This document shows positions 7,766 through 15,778 of a stretch of 64,000 nt of DNA, one piece after another. The DNA lies in contig DAOUPZ010000015.1 in the NCBI GenBank assembly GCA_030625885.1, forward strand, positions 1-64,000. The letters run 5' to 3'. The translations under genes and the position numbers were made by a program. The stretch comes from Clostridia bacterium. GTDB taxonomy: Bacteria > Bacillota > DAOUPZ01. A model generated the notes under the pieces. It ran no database searches. It was not told the DNA's origin and saw only the letters and a list, made by a program, of their open reading frames with translations. Positions within the stretch are counted from its first letter, which is position 1. The number at the start of each line of letters is the position of its first letter.

Positions 7766-10700
7766 CGGGTTAAACAGCTTTGTAGAAAAGCAAACGATTG
7801 ACTTTACGCGCCTCACGGAAAGAGGGTTATTTGGTATCTTTGGTCCTACGGGCAGCGGCAAATCAACGATTTTAGATGGGATTACATTGGCCATGTATGG
7901 ACAAGTTCCTCGTGCGGGGAAGAAACCGACGGGAATTGTCAATGCTTTATCGGATAATATTCATGTCGTATACGATTTTGCGATTGGCGATGGTGAGAAC
8001 CGTAAAACGTATTCAATCAAACGAATTTTGAAAAGAAAAGATAATGATGGTGTCAGTACAAAGGAAGCCCTAATTTGTGATATGACCAACCCCGATGATC
8101 CACAGGTAATCAAGCAAGGGTATAAGGAGGTCAATTCAGGTATTGAAGAAATCATTGGGTTAACCGTTGATGATTTTACCCGTTCCGTTGTGCTGCCTCA
8201 GGGAAATTTCAGTGAATTTTTGCAGCTGAGTGGTGCAGGACGGCGGGAAATGCTGGAACGTATTTTTGGTCTCGAAAAGTACGGGAAAGATATGATGACC
8301 AAAATATCCCGTTATAAAAGCAAAAAGAAGGCCAAGCGTGATCAATTAGATGGTGCTTTAAGTACGCTGGGAGATATAGCACCGGAGGATGAGAAACGGT
8401 TGGAAGATGAAATCATTCAACTTCAAGAAAAAGAAAAAGGCTTGGTAGAAGCTAGGGACAATGTTGAAAATGATTATGAAAAATATCAGCAGATTTGGCA
8501 GTGGCAGGAGGAGCTGAAAGGATATCAGTTAAAACAAGAACAATTTGAGACGAAAAAAGACGATGTTTTAGCAAAAGAACAGACTTTACTGCGTGCAGAA
8601 AAGGCAGTGCTAATCAAACCCTGCATTAATAAAATAAAGCAAAAAGAAGAAGAATTGACTGCAGAAAATGAAGCGTTATCCCATCTAAAAAAAGAATTAG
8701 ATGATATTTCCGGAACATTAGAGATCACGCAGCAGAAACGGGCAGATGCCTTAGCAAGAAATAATAATGAGTTAATTATCCTATTGGAAAAACGTAGTCA
8801 ACTTCAACAAGCGGTAGAAACCAATCAAAAAATGATGGATTTGGAGCAAGAAAAGCACGATATCGAGGAAGAATTTCAAAAAGTTACAACTGAATTAAAT
8901 GAAAAACAGGATAAGTCCTTTGCATTTACAGATGAAATAAAAGATAAGAGGGAATCATTGCAGAATATTGAAGAAAAAATTTCTGCTATAAAAATTACTG
9001 CCGATGAACGAAATAAATTAAGTGAAGCCTATAATATAGAAGAAAGCTATAATGCTTTGCTAAAAGAACAAGACGGGTTGCAGGAGGATATTGATTTTTT
9101 AGAAACCAATTATACAGAAACAGAAGCAAAGATTGCTGAATTAACCGGAAAAATAGATGAAAAAGAGCAAGATTACCAACAAATTTTGGACAAGAAAGAA
9201 GACTTAGAAAATGATTGTCCGGGTACCAAAGAAGTATTGCTCCAACAACAAAAGATTTTGCAGGATTTGGGTCATGAAATAGAAACATTAACAGATTTAG
9301 CGGTAAGCAGGGCGGATTTAGTACAGGAAATAGCTGAACGACAGAATCAAAAGCTGGTTTTGGAGAATGATTTGAAATTAGATAAGGAAATGCTTGCTAA
9401 GCAGCAAAGCAAGGTTGATCTGATTAGCGATAATATCAGTAAAATACAAGAAAAGAACATGGCTGGTATTCTCGCACAGAAGTTAAAGGAAGGGTATCCC
9501 TGCCCGGTGTGCGGTGCTGCACATCATCCTGTTATGGCCGGTACATATGATGGTGAGGAAATAGATAAGCTCAAACAGGATAAAGAAAATGCTGAGAATG
9601 AATGTCAGTTACAGCGCGATAAGGTTTGTCAACTGGATGTGGAATTAAAAACATGCCAGATAGGTGAGGAAAACAAGGCACAGGAGATCGAAAAACTGGA
9701 AGAAGAAATCGCTGACAGGGATGTGGCAGCCCTCCGGGAAATGCAGGAAAGAAAACAAACAGAATTTGAACAATTACAGAAAGATATTGAAGCGTATGAA
9801 AGTAATATTAAGAAAAATAATGAAGCAATATCATCTTTAGAACAAGAATTGGGAGAACTGCGCAATCAGCATGCGGCAGAACAGGCGGCATACGAGAAGG
9901 ATGAAGCATCACTGGAAAAAGTACAAAGCAAAGAGAAAGCATTAAAACAACAAATACAGGAAAAACTGCAGGCATATGAAGAAGCCAAAGAAGCTCTCGG
10001 GTTAGAAAATGTTGCTGAGCGGTATAAAGTGGTACGTCAAAATGATATTGAAATTGAACAATTAGAAGAAGAAGGAAACCGTATTAAGGAAGACGTTAGC
10101 AAGCTGGAAGAACAGAAGGCGAGCTTTACAGAGCAAGTTAACGTTTTGCAAATGGAAAAAGCTAAACACGAAAGCAGCATCAGGGAGAAAAAAGCAAATA
10201 TTGCTGAAAATAAAGAAAAAGTTACTCAATTAAGTGGAAAACAAGAGCCTGTTGCTTATCTGGAAGAGGTAGAAAAAGAAATAAAAGAGATTAATGATAC
10301 TTATAAACACTATAATGAACGCTATGAAACAGAAAAGAAATTGCAGGAAGGAAAAAGCCGGTGTTATTCCAATCAATCAGCAGCAATCGATATGCTGCAA
10401 AAAGTTTTAAAACAAGAGCAAGAATTGTTACAGGAGAAGCTGACGGCAGATCACTTTGAAAGTGTATCAGAGATATTAAGCGGTTATCGTGAAGAGAGAG
10501 AAATAAAAGAACTGCGTCGTACCATTACGGAATATAATGATCAAGTGAAGATTAATGTCAGTAACATCGAAAGTATTTTGTTGAAATTAAACGGGCAATC
10601 CATTGAAGAAGCAGCATGGCATGAACTTCATGAAAAGAGAGAAAAGCTAAAAGCGGATTTAGATCAAATTAAAGAACAATTAATTGAAAAGCAAAAAGAC

Positions 10701-11279
10701 CTAAAAGTTTTAGCGGCTAAATTGGCGCAATACAATATTTGGTTAGCAGAAAAGAAAGCGGTTGATCATAAATATGGCTTGTTAGAAGATTTGGAAAGTT
10801 TGTTTAAAGGGAAAAAGTTTGTGGAGTTTATTGCCAAAACGCAATTAAGCTATCTTGCTAAAGATGCCTCCCGGAAATTAAAAGATATTACACGCGGCCG
10901 GTATGCTCTGGAGTTAAATACAGAAGGTGAATTTATTATGCGGGATGATTTCAATGGCGGCGCGAGAAGACCGACCCATACATTATCGGGTGGGGAGACG
11001 TTTTTGACATCTCTTTCGCTGGCACTGGCTCTATCGTCGCATATTCAATTAGGAAAATCATCTTTGGAGTTTTTTTTCCTGGATGAAGGGTTCGGAACCC
11101 TTGACTCAGATTTGCTGGATATAGTGATGAATTCGCTCGAACGGCTGCATTCGGAGAAATTGAGTGTCGGGATCATCAGTCATGTGGAAGAATTGAAACA
11201 GAGAATTCCCCGCAAGCTGATTGTCCAGCCGGCTGTAGCGGGTGTTTGCGGGACACGAGTTGAGATTGAGGAGAGTTAG
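7740..11279 (+). CDS. sbcC: Exonuclease SbcC (Rad50-like ATPase subunit)
   Basis: 1179 residues. Walker A GPTGSGKST at 35-43, two long charged coiled coils, a zinc hook CPVC at 588-591, ABC signature LSGGETFLTS, and Walker B FFFLDEGFGTLD near the C-terminus: the full Rad50/SbcC layout. ATP binding by paired heads opens DNA ends to SbcD; the zinc hook joins two coiled coils. ATG 7740 is 10 nt after GGAGGTGG and lies inside the sbcD end. An upstream in-frame ATG at 7710 would lie deep in sbcD and lacks a ribosome site. The gene ends with a low-complexity GAGTTAGAGG tract, and a terminator follows at 11399. Confidence 0.95.
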   Translation: MKPIQLKISGLNSFVEKQTIDFTRLTERGLFGIFGPTGSGKSTILDGITLAMYGQVPRAGKKPTGIVNALSDNIHVVYDFAIGDGENRKTYSIKRILKRKDNDGVSTKEALICDMTNPDDPQVIKQGYKEVNSGIEEIIGLTVDDFTRSVVLPQGNFSEFLQLSGAGRREMLERIFGLEKYGKDMMTKISRYKSKKKAKRDQLDGALSTLGDIAPEDEKRLEDEIIQLQEKEKGLVEARDNVENDYEKYQQIWQWQEELKGYQLKQEQFETKKDDVLAKEQTLLRAEKAVLIKPCINKIKQKEEELTAENEALSHLKKELDDISGTLEITQQKRADALARNNNELIILLEKRSQLQQAVETNQKMMDLEQEKHDIEEEFQKVTTELNEKQDKSFAFTDEIKDKRESLQNIEEKISAIKITADERNKLSEAYNIEESYNALLKEQDGLQEDIDFLETNYTETEAKIAELTGKIDEKEQDYQQILDKKEDLENDCPGTKEVLLQQQKILQDLGHEIETLTDLAVSRADLVQEIAERQNQKLVLENDLKLDKEMLAKQQSKVDLISDNISKIQEKNMAGILAQKLKEGYPCPVCGAAHHPVMAGTYDGEEIDKLKQDKENAENECQLQRDKVCQLDVELKTCQIGEENKAQEIEKLEEEIADRDVAALREMQERKQTEFEQLQKDIEAYESNIKKNNEAISSLEQELGELRNQHAAEQAAYEKDEASLEKVQSKEKALKQQIQEKLQAYEEAKEALGLENVAERYKVVRQNDIEIEQLEEEGNRIKEDVSKLEEQKASFTEQVNVLQMEKAKHESSIREKKANIAENKEKVTQLSGKQEPVAYLEEVEKEIKEINDTYKHYNERYETEKKLQEGKSRCYSNQSAAIDMLQKVLKQEQELLQEKLTADHFESVSEILSGYREEREIKELRRTITEYNDQVKINVSNIESILLKLNGQSIEEAAWHELHEKREKLKADLDQIKEQLIEKQKDLKVLAAKLAQYNIWLAEKKAVDHKYGLLEDLESLFKGKKFVEFIAKTQLSYLAKDASRKLKDITRGRYALELNTEGEFIMRDDFNGGARRPTHTLSGGETFLTSLSLALALSSHIQLGKSSLEFFFLDEGFGTLDSDLLDIVMNSLERLHSEKLSVGIISHVEELKQRIPRKLIVQPAVAGVCGTRVEIEES

Positions 11280-11340
11280 AGGTTAGAGGGGAGAAACATT
11301 CTTGCTAATATGCAGAAAAAATGAAAGAAGCGATAAAGAA

Positions 11341-11390
11341 AAATATTTAATGCGTTCACTATAATAATTTTATTTTTGACATTGGATATC
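11341..11390 (+). repeat. Q repeat, copy 1
   Basis: AAATATTTAATGCGTTCACT and the following AT-rich stretch with TTGACATTGGATAT are almost identical at 26417-26466, and diverged at 45680-45728. Confidence 0.75.
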
Positions 11391-11398
11391 TATAAAAA

Positions 11399-11438
11399 AG
11401 ACACAAGGACAGTAAAACTGTTCTGTGTCTCTTTTTTA
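11399..11438 (+). terminator. Intrinsic terminator downstream of sbcDC
   Basis: AGACACA..ACAGT pairs with ACTGTTCTGTGTCT around AAA, followed by TTTTTT. About 120 bp after the sbcC stop, separated from it by a Q repeat. Confidence 0.8.
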
Positions 11439-11487
11439 TGGGTTTTAATTTATATGGAGGTGGCATTTTTTGTTTAAAAAGTTTTTA

Positions 11488-11520
11488 TTTGGTCATAATA
11501 AAACCGTTATTATGACCAAA
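11488..11520 (+). promoter_or_regulatory. Perfect palindrome upstream of abl relic
   Basis: 14-bp arms TTTGGTCATAATAA (11488-11501) and the exact complement (11507-11520) around AACCG. It ends 20 bp before the ablA' start. No strong T run follows, so an operator is more likely than a terminator. Confidence 0.5.
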
Positions 11521-11540
11521 ATTTTAATAAAGGGTGTGAG

Positions 11541-11807
11541 ATGATGCGGGATTATAATGAAATATCAAAATGGAAAAATGTTACCGTAAAAGATTAGAAT
11601 GATTGGCGATGGCAGCTTAAAAATAGGATAACGAGTGTAGAAGAATTAAAGGAGATTATAAACCTGACAGAGGTGGAAGAAAAATCGATTAACCAGTGTT
11701 TGGAACGATTCAGGATGGCCATTACACCCTATTATGCAACACTTATGGATAAAGATGATCCTAATTGCCCCGTAAGAATGCAGGCAGTGCCGATTTCATA
11801 TTGCTGA
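11541..11807 (+). pseudogene. ablA: Lysine 2,3-aminomutase, N-terminal remnant
   Basis: The frame reads MMRDYNEISKWKNVTVKD, then a TAG, then NDWRWQLKNRITSVEELKE and on to RFRMAITPYYATLMD, DPNCPVRMQAVPIS. This is the conserved N-terminus of KamA/AblA, the radical-SAM, PLP-dependent enzyme making beta-lysine. The family has Trp at the TAG position (WNDWRWQ), so the stop is probably a TGG to TAG change. After about 85 residues the match stops and AblB-like sequence begins, so the radical-SAM core (CxxxCxxC) and PLP domain are gone. The protein cannot be active. The ribosome site AAAGGGTGTGAG is still present. Confidence 0.85.
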
Positions 11808-11808
11808 A

Positions 11809-12504
11809 TTGAATCAAATTGAAAAAATCTGGGGGATGTGCAGAAGTACAGATAAAAAATACTTTGAAAATGAAGGGTTTGTATGCGAAGGTCATATATC
11901 TGGATTTTTTAAAGGTGAAACCGCATATTGTATGTCTTATTTTTTGAAGCCGTATAGAAAAGAGTGCAAAAACCGTATGGCAATCCAAAAGATACTGAAT
12001 GATGTTGAAAAAATTGATGTGGTACACGACACGCCTCAACTTCATAAAGGGTATTCTATTGCTCTGGCTGAGGCGAGTGATGCTCAATCTTTAGCTGATT
12101 TATATGGTGAAGTTTTTGCCAGTTATCCGACACCGCTTATGCAACGGGATTATGTAGAATATTTAATTACAAACCAAAAATCAATTTTTGCTAAAATTTT
12201 ACATGGAGAAAAGCTCGTTAGTGCAGCATCTGCTGAAGTCAATTGGGAATTGGGTAATGCGGAAATGACGGATTGTGCCACGCTGACTGAACATACTCGA
12301 AAAGGACTGATGCGCTATGCAATATATTATTTGGAAAATGACATGCGCCAAAAAAACATCAATACATTTTATAGTATTTCACGCGCGATGTCGCCTGGAA
12401 TCAATATTATCTTTAAAAAGTTGGGATATACCTATACAGGAACGCTGATTAACAATTGCCATATATGTGGACAATTTGAAGATATGAATTTATGGGTTAA
12501 GTAA
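11809..12504 (+). pseudogene. ablB: Beta-lysine N6-acetyltransferase AblB, 5'-truncated
   Basis: About 231 codons open from TTG 11809 without a ribosome site. The sequence matches the C-terminal three quarters of AblB: AEASDAQSLADLYGEVFASYP, EMTDCATLTEHTRKGLMRYAIYYLE, INTFYSISRAMSPGINIIFKKLGYTYTGTLINN. AblB is a GNAT enzyme that acetylates beta-lysine to the osmolyte N-epsilon-acetyl-beta-lysine. The usual first 50-60 residues are missing and the open frame starts exactly where the ablA remnant ends, so a deletion joined ablA' to 'ablB. The GNAT domain itself looks intact, so a functional short protein cannot be fully excluded. A terminator follows. Confidence 0.8.
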
Positions 12505-12518
12505 GTGTTAGTATTTAG

Positions 12519-12553
12519 CAAGGGTTTGGGTTATTATCAAACCCTTGTTTTTT
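12519..12553 (+). terminator. Intrinsic terminator after ablB remnant
   Basis: CAAGGGTTTG (12519-12528) pairs exactly with CAAACCCTTG (12538-12547), followed by six T. Confidence 0.9.
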
Positions 12554-12600
12554 GTGTATATTTCTCAGAAAAACATATAGAGCACATAAACGGAATCACT

Positions 12601-12682
12601 GGCTAGGGGAATTTAGTTGAAATTTACAACAATAGTATAAGGTGTTTTATTATTAATGATGAATACATTACAAATAAATAGG
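12601..12682 (+). repeat. P element, copy 5 (long form)
   Basis: Begins GGCTAGGGGAATTTAGTTGA and continues with TTTTATTATTAATGATGAATACATTACAAA. It is not followed by a plus-strand gene; the next gene is convergent. It may have lost its gene. Confidence 0.45.
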
Positions 12683-12744
12683 GCGTGTTTCATATGAGAT
12701 GGGAAGAAGCAAGGGACATGTTGTGACTGTAATAAAAACAACCA

Positions 12745-12777
12745 AAAACATCAGCTAAGCTGCTTAGCTGATGTTTT
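12745..12777. terminator. Bidirectional terminator between abl relic and lipoprotein gene
   Basis: 15-bp perfect arms: AAAACATCAGCTAAG (12745-12759) and its complement (12763-12777) around CTG, with A and T runs outside. It serves the minus-strand gene ending at 12782. Confidence 0.9.
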
Positions 12778-12781
12778 TTTA

Positions 12782-13795
12782 CTAATCTGTTTTTATGGAT
12801 TTTAAAATATCTCCAATATTAATGGTGGTTGTTTTAACTTTTTGACCTTGTTCTTTTTCATCAATTATGATCCGCTCGCTGTCATCAGACCATTTAAGAT
12901 CAGGCAGCTCGGGCATTACATCGCTTAAAGGAATTTCACCCTTCATATAAACGCTACTAAAATACACAATATAGTTTTTGTTTGCCATATCATATGTGGC
13001 ATAAGCTACATATTCTTCGTTGGGTGCCCAGGTGATATTCTGGTTATACTCGCCATCTTCTAACATTTTTTGCAGGTTCCCTTTTGTATACGCTTGGTTT
13101 TTATCATTCAAATTTTCTAATGTATCGGGTATGGATTGCCCAGCATAAATGGCGTATCCGATCGGCATTTCCCCATTTCCATTGATCCATAGCTTTTCAA
13201 AAGAAATGATACCTGTTCCTTCTTTAAAATGGCGTTTTTCATAGTATTTACTGTTCTGGTCATGATAGTAAACGGTATAAACCTTTCCACCTTCTTCTTC
13301 AACTTTAGTAATTTCACATTCTAAAGTCGTTTTTTTACCCTTTTTATCTGTGACTGTCTGGTTCCATTTTGTTCCTTTTTGTAAGGGCATTTTTATAAGC
13401 TGCAACGTACTATATTCACTGTCTAACATCGCGTCTTCTTTTTTGATTTGTGTAAGAATACCATCTTGGATGATATATTGTAATTCGATACTTAGATCAG
13501 CCGCGCCCTCACCCTCTGAAACGTCCTCTACTTCCCCAGTAATATAATACATGATTTTTTCATCATCTTTATCGATTTTATCTAATGTCATCTTACTTGA
13601 ATATTCAGCAAATCCATTATAAATCCAAGTATATCCTTTTTCTGGAGGTAATAATGCAATTAATGGTTGATTGGTTTCGACGATGTCTTTTTTCTCATCT
13701 ACCTGAATTTCAGGTGCTTTTTGCCTACACCCTGCTGTAATAGTCATTAGAAGTATAACTAAAACAGCCAAAAACTTTGATCCTTTTAATTTCAC
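12782..13795 (-). CDS. Lipoprotein of unknown function
   Basis: 337 residues with a lipoprotein signal: basic start, hydrophobic core, lipobox TITAGC with Cys23. The mature part opens with PEKGYTWIYNGFAEYSSKM, continues as a beta-rich domain (QKGTKWNQTVTDKKGKKTT, HFKEGTGIISFEKLWINGN), and has a C-terminal stretch (YNQNITWAPNEEYVAYATYD, DLKWSDDSERIIIDE) that resembles one or two beta-propeller-type blades. No catalytic motif is visible. It is transcribed toward the abl relic and has its own terminator at 12745-12777. The start has a Shine-Dalgarno (GGAGGC) a few bases beyond 13800 on the minus strand. Confidence 0.7.
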   Translation of the reverse strand: MKLKGSKFLAVLVILLMTITAGCRQKAPEIQVDEKKDIVETNQPLIALLPPEKGYTWIYNGFAEYSSKMTLDKIDKDDEKIMYYITGEVEDVSEGEGAADLSIELQYIIQDGILTQIKKEDAMLDSEYSTLQLIKMPLQKGTKWNQTVTDKKGKKTTLECEITKVEEEGGKVYTVYYHDQNSKYYEKRHFKEGTGIISFEKLWINGNGEMPIGYAIYAGQSIPDTLENLNDKNQAYTKGNLQKMLEDGEYNQNITWAPNEEYVAYATYDMANKNYIVYFSSVYMKGEIPLSDVMPELPDLKWSDDSERIIIDEKEQGQKVKTTTINIGDILKSIKTD

Positions 13796-13988
13796 CTTAC
13801 ATGCCTCCCTATTCTATTTAATAGTTTAAAATTTTTAATATTATGAAATCGGAAAAATCAATAATATGGCTTTAGTATTTCCTTTTTATTTGTTTTTATC
13901 ATGCACATGTTATCGATAGATAAAAAACTTGAGTTTAATAAACCCATAATGGAACCGGTTAGGGAGATTTAGTTATAATTTATCAAAA

Positions 13989-14086
13989 TTCCTGTTCAAT
14001 ACTTTAATGAATATTTAGTTGAATTTAAGCTAGAATAGGGTACAACGATATAATTTCTAGTTCCTCAGGAACAATATTTTGCTTTT
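13989..14086 (+). pseudogene. Relic of the DUF2500-like gene (cassette B)
   Basis: About 98 bp closely matching the middle of the gene at 3712-4038 (the PVQYFNEYLVEFKLE..GTTIEF segment), but with in-frame stops (GAATAG, TAATTT) and no start or end. It joins a truncated P element on its left and lies 40 bp upstream of lipoprotein paralogue B. Confidence 0.8.
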
Positions 14087-14125
14087 TATTATTTTAACAC
14101 CTATCAAGTTAAGAGGAGGATGTTT

Positions 14126-14947
14126 ATGAAGTTCAAAACTGGCATTGTTCTAATAATGGTTTTTGCTTTTTTGATGTCGGGCTGTAACGCTGATCAAGAC
14201 GTTATAAACGACGATTTACTCACCATAAGCAAAATAACAACGGCATTTTATGAAAACGGGATTATGTTGGATAAAAGTGAGAAATCGGTTCCCAATGTGT
14301 TGAACCTGAATGGGATTAAACCGAAATTATTTAAAATGACGGATATTAATAATAATGATACACTGGTATATATTTTTGATTCCTATTTAGAGCGCAAAAA
14401 AGCAATTGATGAGTATAAGAAAAGAAGGGATAAATTTATAAAACCATTTGTAAAAGAAGCGGCTAACCCATATAAGTATGAAGCGAAAAATGCCATTATC
14501 TTTGTTGCGTTTCCGATGAAAAATTTAATAAGCAGTGAACATCATATTAAAAATATAAGTAATACTGTTTTTGAAAAACTTAACGATGGAAAATATATGA
14601 CGTTTAAGGGTGAAGGTACGGATTGGGAAGCTAGAATTGAGTTCAAGTACTATGAGAATAAATATACCGATAAAAATGGCGGTATTGCATATGACCAAGT
14701 TTATTGGGAACAACCGGTTTTAAAATACAAAAAGAGTAATATAGAGAGTGTTGGTAAAGTATCTTATGAATTTAGCGCTGAGACGGGTGGCTCAAGCTCA
14801 GCTTCAAGATTTTTGACTCAAGACGGTTATATCTATGGTGTACATGAGGAAAGTTCTGGTGTCAGACCGGATGAAAATTCGGTTTATAAGATCACCATCA
14901 GATGGAACGGCAAAGAAGAAATATTTGAGCTTAAGGCAGAGCAATAA
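14126..14947 (+). CDS. Lipoprotein, paralogue B of three
   Basis: 273 residues, lipobox LMSGC with Cys20. It keeps the blocks of paralogue A (NADQDVINDDLLT, VPNVLNLNGIKPKLFKMT, NNNDTLVYIFDSY, GEGTDWEARIEFKYYENKYT, TIRWNGKEEIFELKAEQ) but differs in the middle helix and in a Ser-rich insert (ETGGSSSASRF). ATG 14126 is preferred over ATG 14120 because GAGGAGG ends only 1 nt before the latter. Upstream only a broken DUF2500-like relic remains, so this copy seems to have lost its partner genes. A GA-rich word tract follows (14945-15000). Confidence 0.7.
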   Translation: MKFKTGIVLIMVFAFLMSGCNADQDVINDDLLTISKITTAFYENGIMLDKSEKSVPNVLNLNGIKPKLFKMTDINNNDTLVYIFDSYLERKKAIDEYKKRRDKFIKPFVKEAANPYKYEAKNAIIFVAFPMKNLISSEHHIKNISNTVFEKLNDGKYMTFKGEGTDWEARIEFKYYENKYTDKNGGIAYDQVYWEQPVLKYKKSNIESVGKVSYEFSAETGGSSSASRFLTQDGYIYGVHEESSGVRPDENSVYKITIRWNGKEEIFELKAEQ

Positions 14948-15020
14948 GGTGAAAATTGAGAGTGAAGAGAATTAGAGTGAAGAAATGAAGAGGGAAAGGA
15001 TAGGGGTTTGTAACATATAA

Positions 15021-15049
15021 TTGACATTAAGTATACTATATATTACAAT
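15021..15049 (+). promoter_or_regulatory. Sigma-A promoter of the XRE/membrane operon
   Basis: TTGACA (15021-15026), a 17-bp spacer, TACAAT (15044-15049). Nearly consensus. It lies inside the palindrome at 15029-15069, so a bound repressor would occlude it. Confidence 0.75.
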
Positions 15050-15069
15050 ATGTAATATATAGTATACTT
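15029..15069 (+). promoter_or_regulatory. Large perfect palindrome, probable operator
   Basis: 19-bp exact arms (15029-15047 and 15051-15069) around ATA, starting AAGTATACTATATATTAC. It covers the -10 box and start site 27 bp before the XRE gene, suggesting autoregulation. Confidence 0.75.
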
Positions 15070-15095
15070 TTATTTTTTGATAGGCAGGTGGTTAT

Positions 15096-15299
15096 TTGAA
15101 AAACAATGTTAAATTAGCCCGCATTGAACATGACCTTACACAGCAGCAGTTAGCCGATCGTATTGGCGTTACCCGGCAAACTATCAATTTAATCGAAAAA
15201 GGTAAATACAACCCGACATTAAAATTATGTTTAGCCATTTGTCATATGCTTAAGAAAACATTGGATGATTTATTTTGGTCAGAGGAGGAAAACGAATGA
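15096..15299 (+). CDS. Short XRE-family transcriptional regulator
   Basis: 67 residues, almost entirely one helix-turn-helix: KLARIEHDLTQQQLADRIGV, then TRQTINLIEKGKYNPTLKL as recognition helix and following turn, ending LDDLFW. This short YozG-type XRE form is usually paired with a membrane protein and binds its own promoter. Start TTG 15096 follows CAGGTGG by a few bases; no ATG or GTG fits. The stop overlaps the next start (ATGA), so the two are translationally coupled. The 15021-15069 promoter-palindrome is the expected binding site. Confidence 0.85.
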   Translation: MKNNVKLARIEHDLTQQQLADRIGVTRQTINLIEKGKYNPTLKLCLAICHMLKKTLDDLFWSEEENE

Positions 15300-15721
15300 A
15301 AAAGCAAATTCAAGATGAGCGGGTTATTCAAGAAGCACGCAAGCAAAATAGTTTAGGATTTACAATCTTGTATTATGGTCTTTTACTTGATTTACTTTAC
15401 AGGCAGTTTATTCTCCAAGATCCTATTTCAAGGTATTGGGACTTAGCATTACTGTTTTTTGGCGTAACCTTCTATTTAGTAGGTAAACGTATAAACTCCG
15501 GTCTTTTTACCAGCAGCCCCAAATCAAAATCCACTGTTTTATTATCGGCTAGTGTTGCTACTGTTGTTTTTTTAGCCACTAATTATTGGTGGTTGGAGCA
15601 TACCTTTTCGGTTGAATTAATAATAGGGGGCATCATTTTCTTTGTGGTGTTTAATGCAATGCAATTATTAATGCAGTATATTTCAAATAAAAAGAATGAT
15701 GAGATGTTAGATGATGATTAA
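15296..15721 (+). CDS. Multi-pass membrane protein coupled to XRE regulator
   Basis: 141 residues from ATG 15296. A charged N-terminus (MKKQIQDERVIQEARKQ) is followed by four hydrophobic segments at roughly residues 23-39, 46-62, 78-96 and 104-125, then a charged tail (NKKNDEMLDDD). It resembles the small membrane proteins commonly encoded directly after short XRE regulators, whose role is not established. AGGAGG precedes the ATG inside the regulator gene. I cannot name a family with confidence. An H2 hairpin follows at 15732. Confidence 0.65.
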   Translation: MKKQIQDERVIQEARKQNSLGFTILYYGLLLDLLYRQFILQDPISRYWDLALLFFGVTFYLVGKRINSGLFTSSPKSKSTVLLSASVATVVFLATNYWWLEHTFSVELIIGGIIFFVVFNAMQLLMQYISNKKNDEMLDDD

Positions 15722-15731
15722 ATATCAAAAC

Positions 15732-15760
15732 AAGCAAGCGAGAATCGTCCCCGCTTGCTT
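15732..15760 (+). repeat. H2 hairpin repeat, copy 2
   Basis: AAGCAAGCG (15732-15740) pairs exactly with CGCTTGCTT (15752-15760); loop AGAATCGTCCC. It lies 11 bp after a stop codon and directly before the LUD-gene ribosome site, so it may be both a 3' end and a 5' leader. Confidence 0.75.
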
Positions 15761-15778
15761 TAAAGGAGGGGCAAAACA

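Larger units (their letters stand above)
11280..11540. other. Gap between sbcC and the abl relic
   Basis: Holds a GA-rich word tract continuing from the sbcC end, a Q repeat (11341-11390), a terminator (11399-11438) and a perfect palindrome (11488-11520). No gene is seen. Confidence 0.6.
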
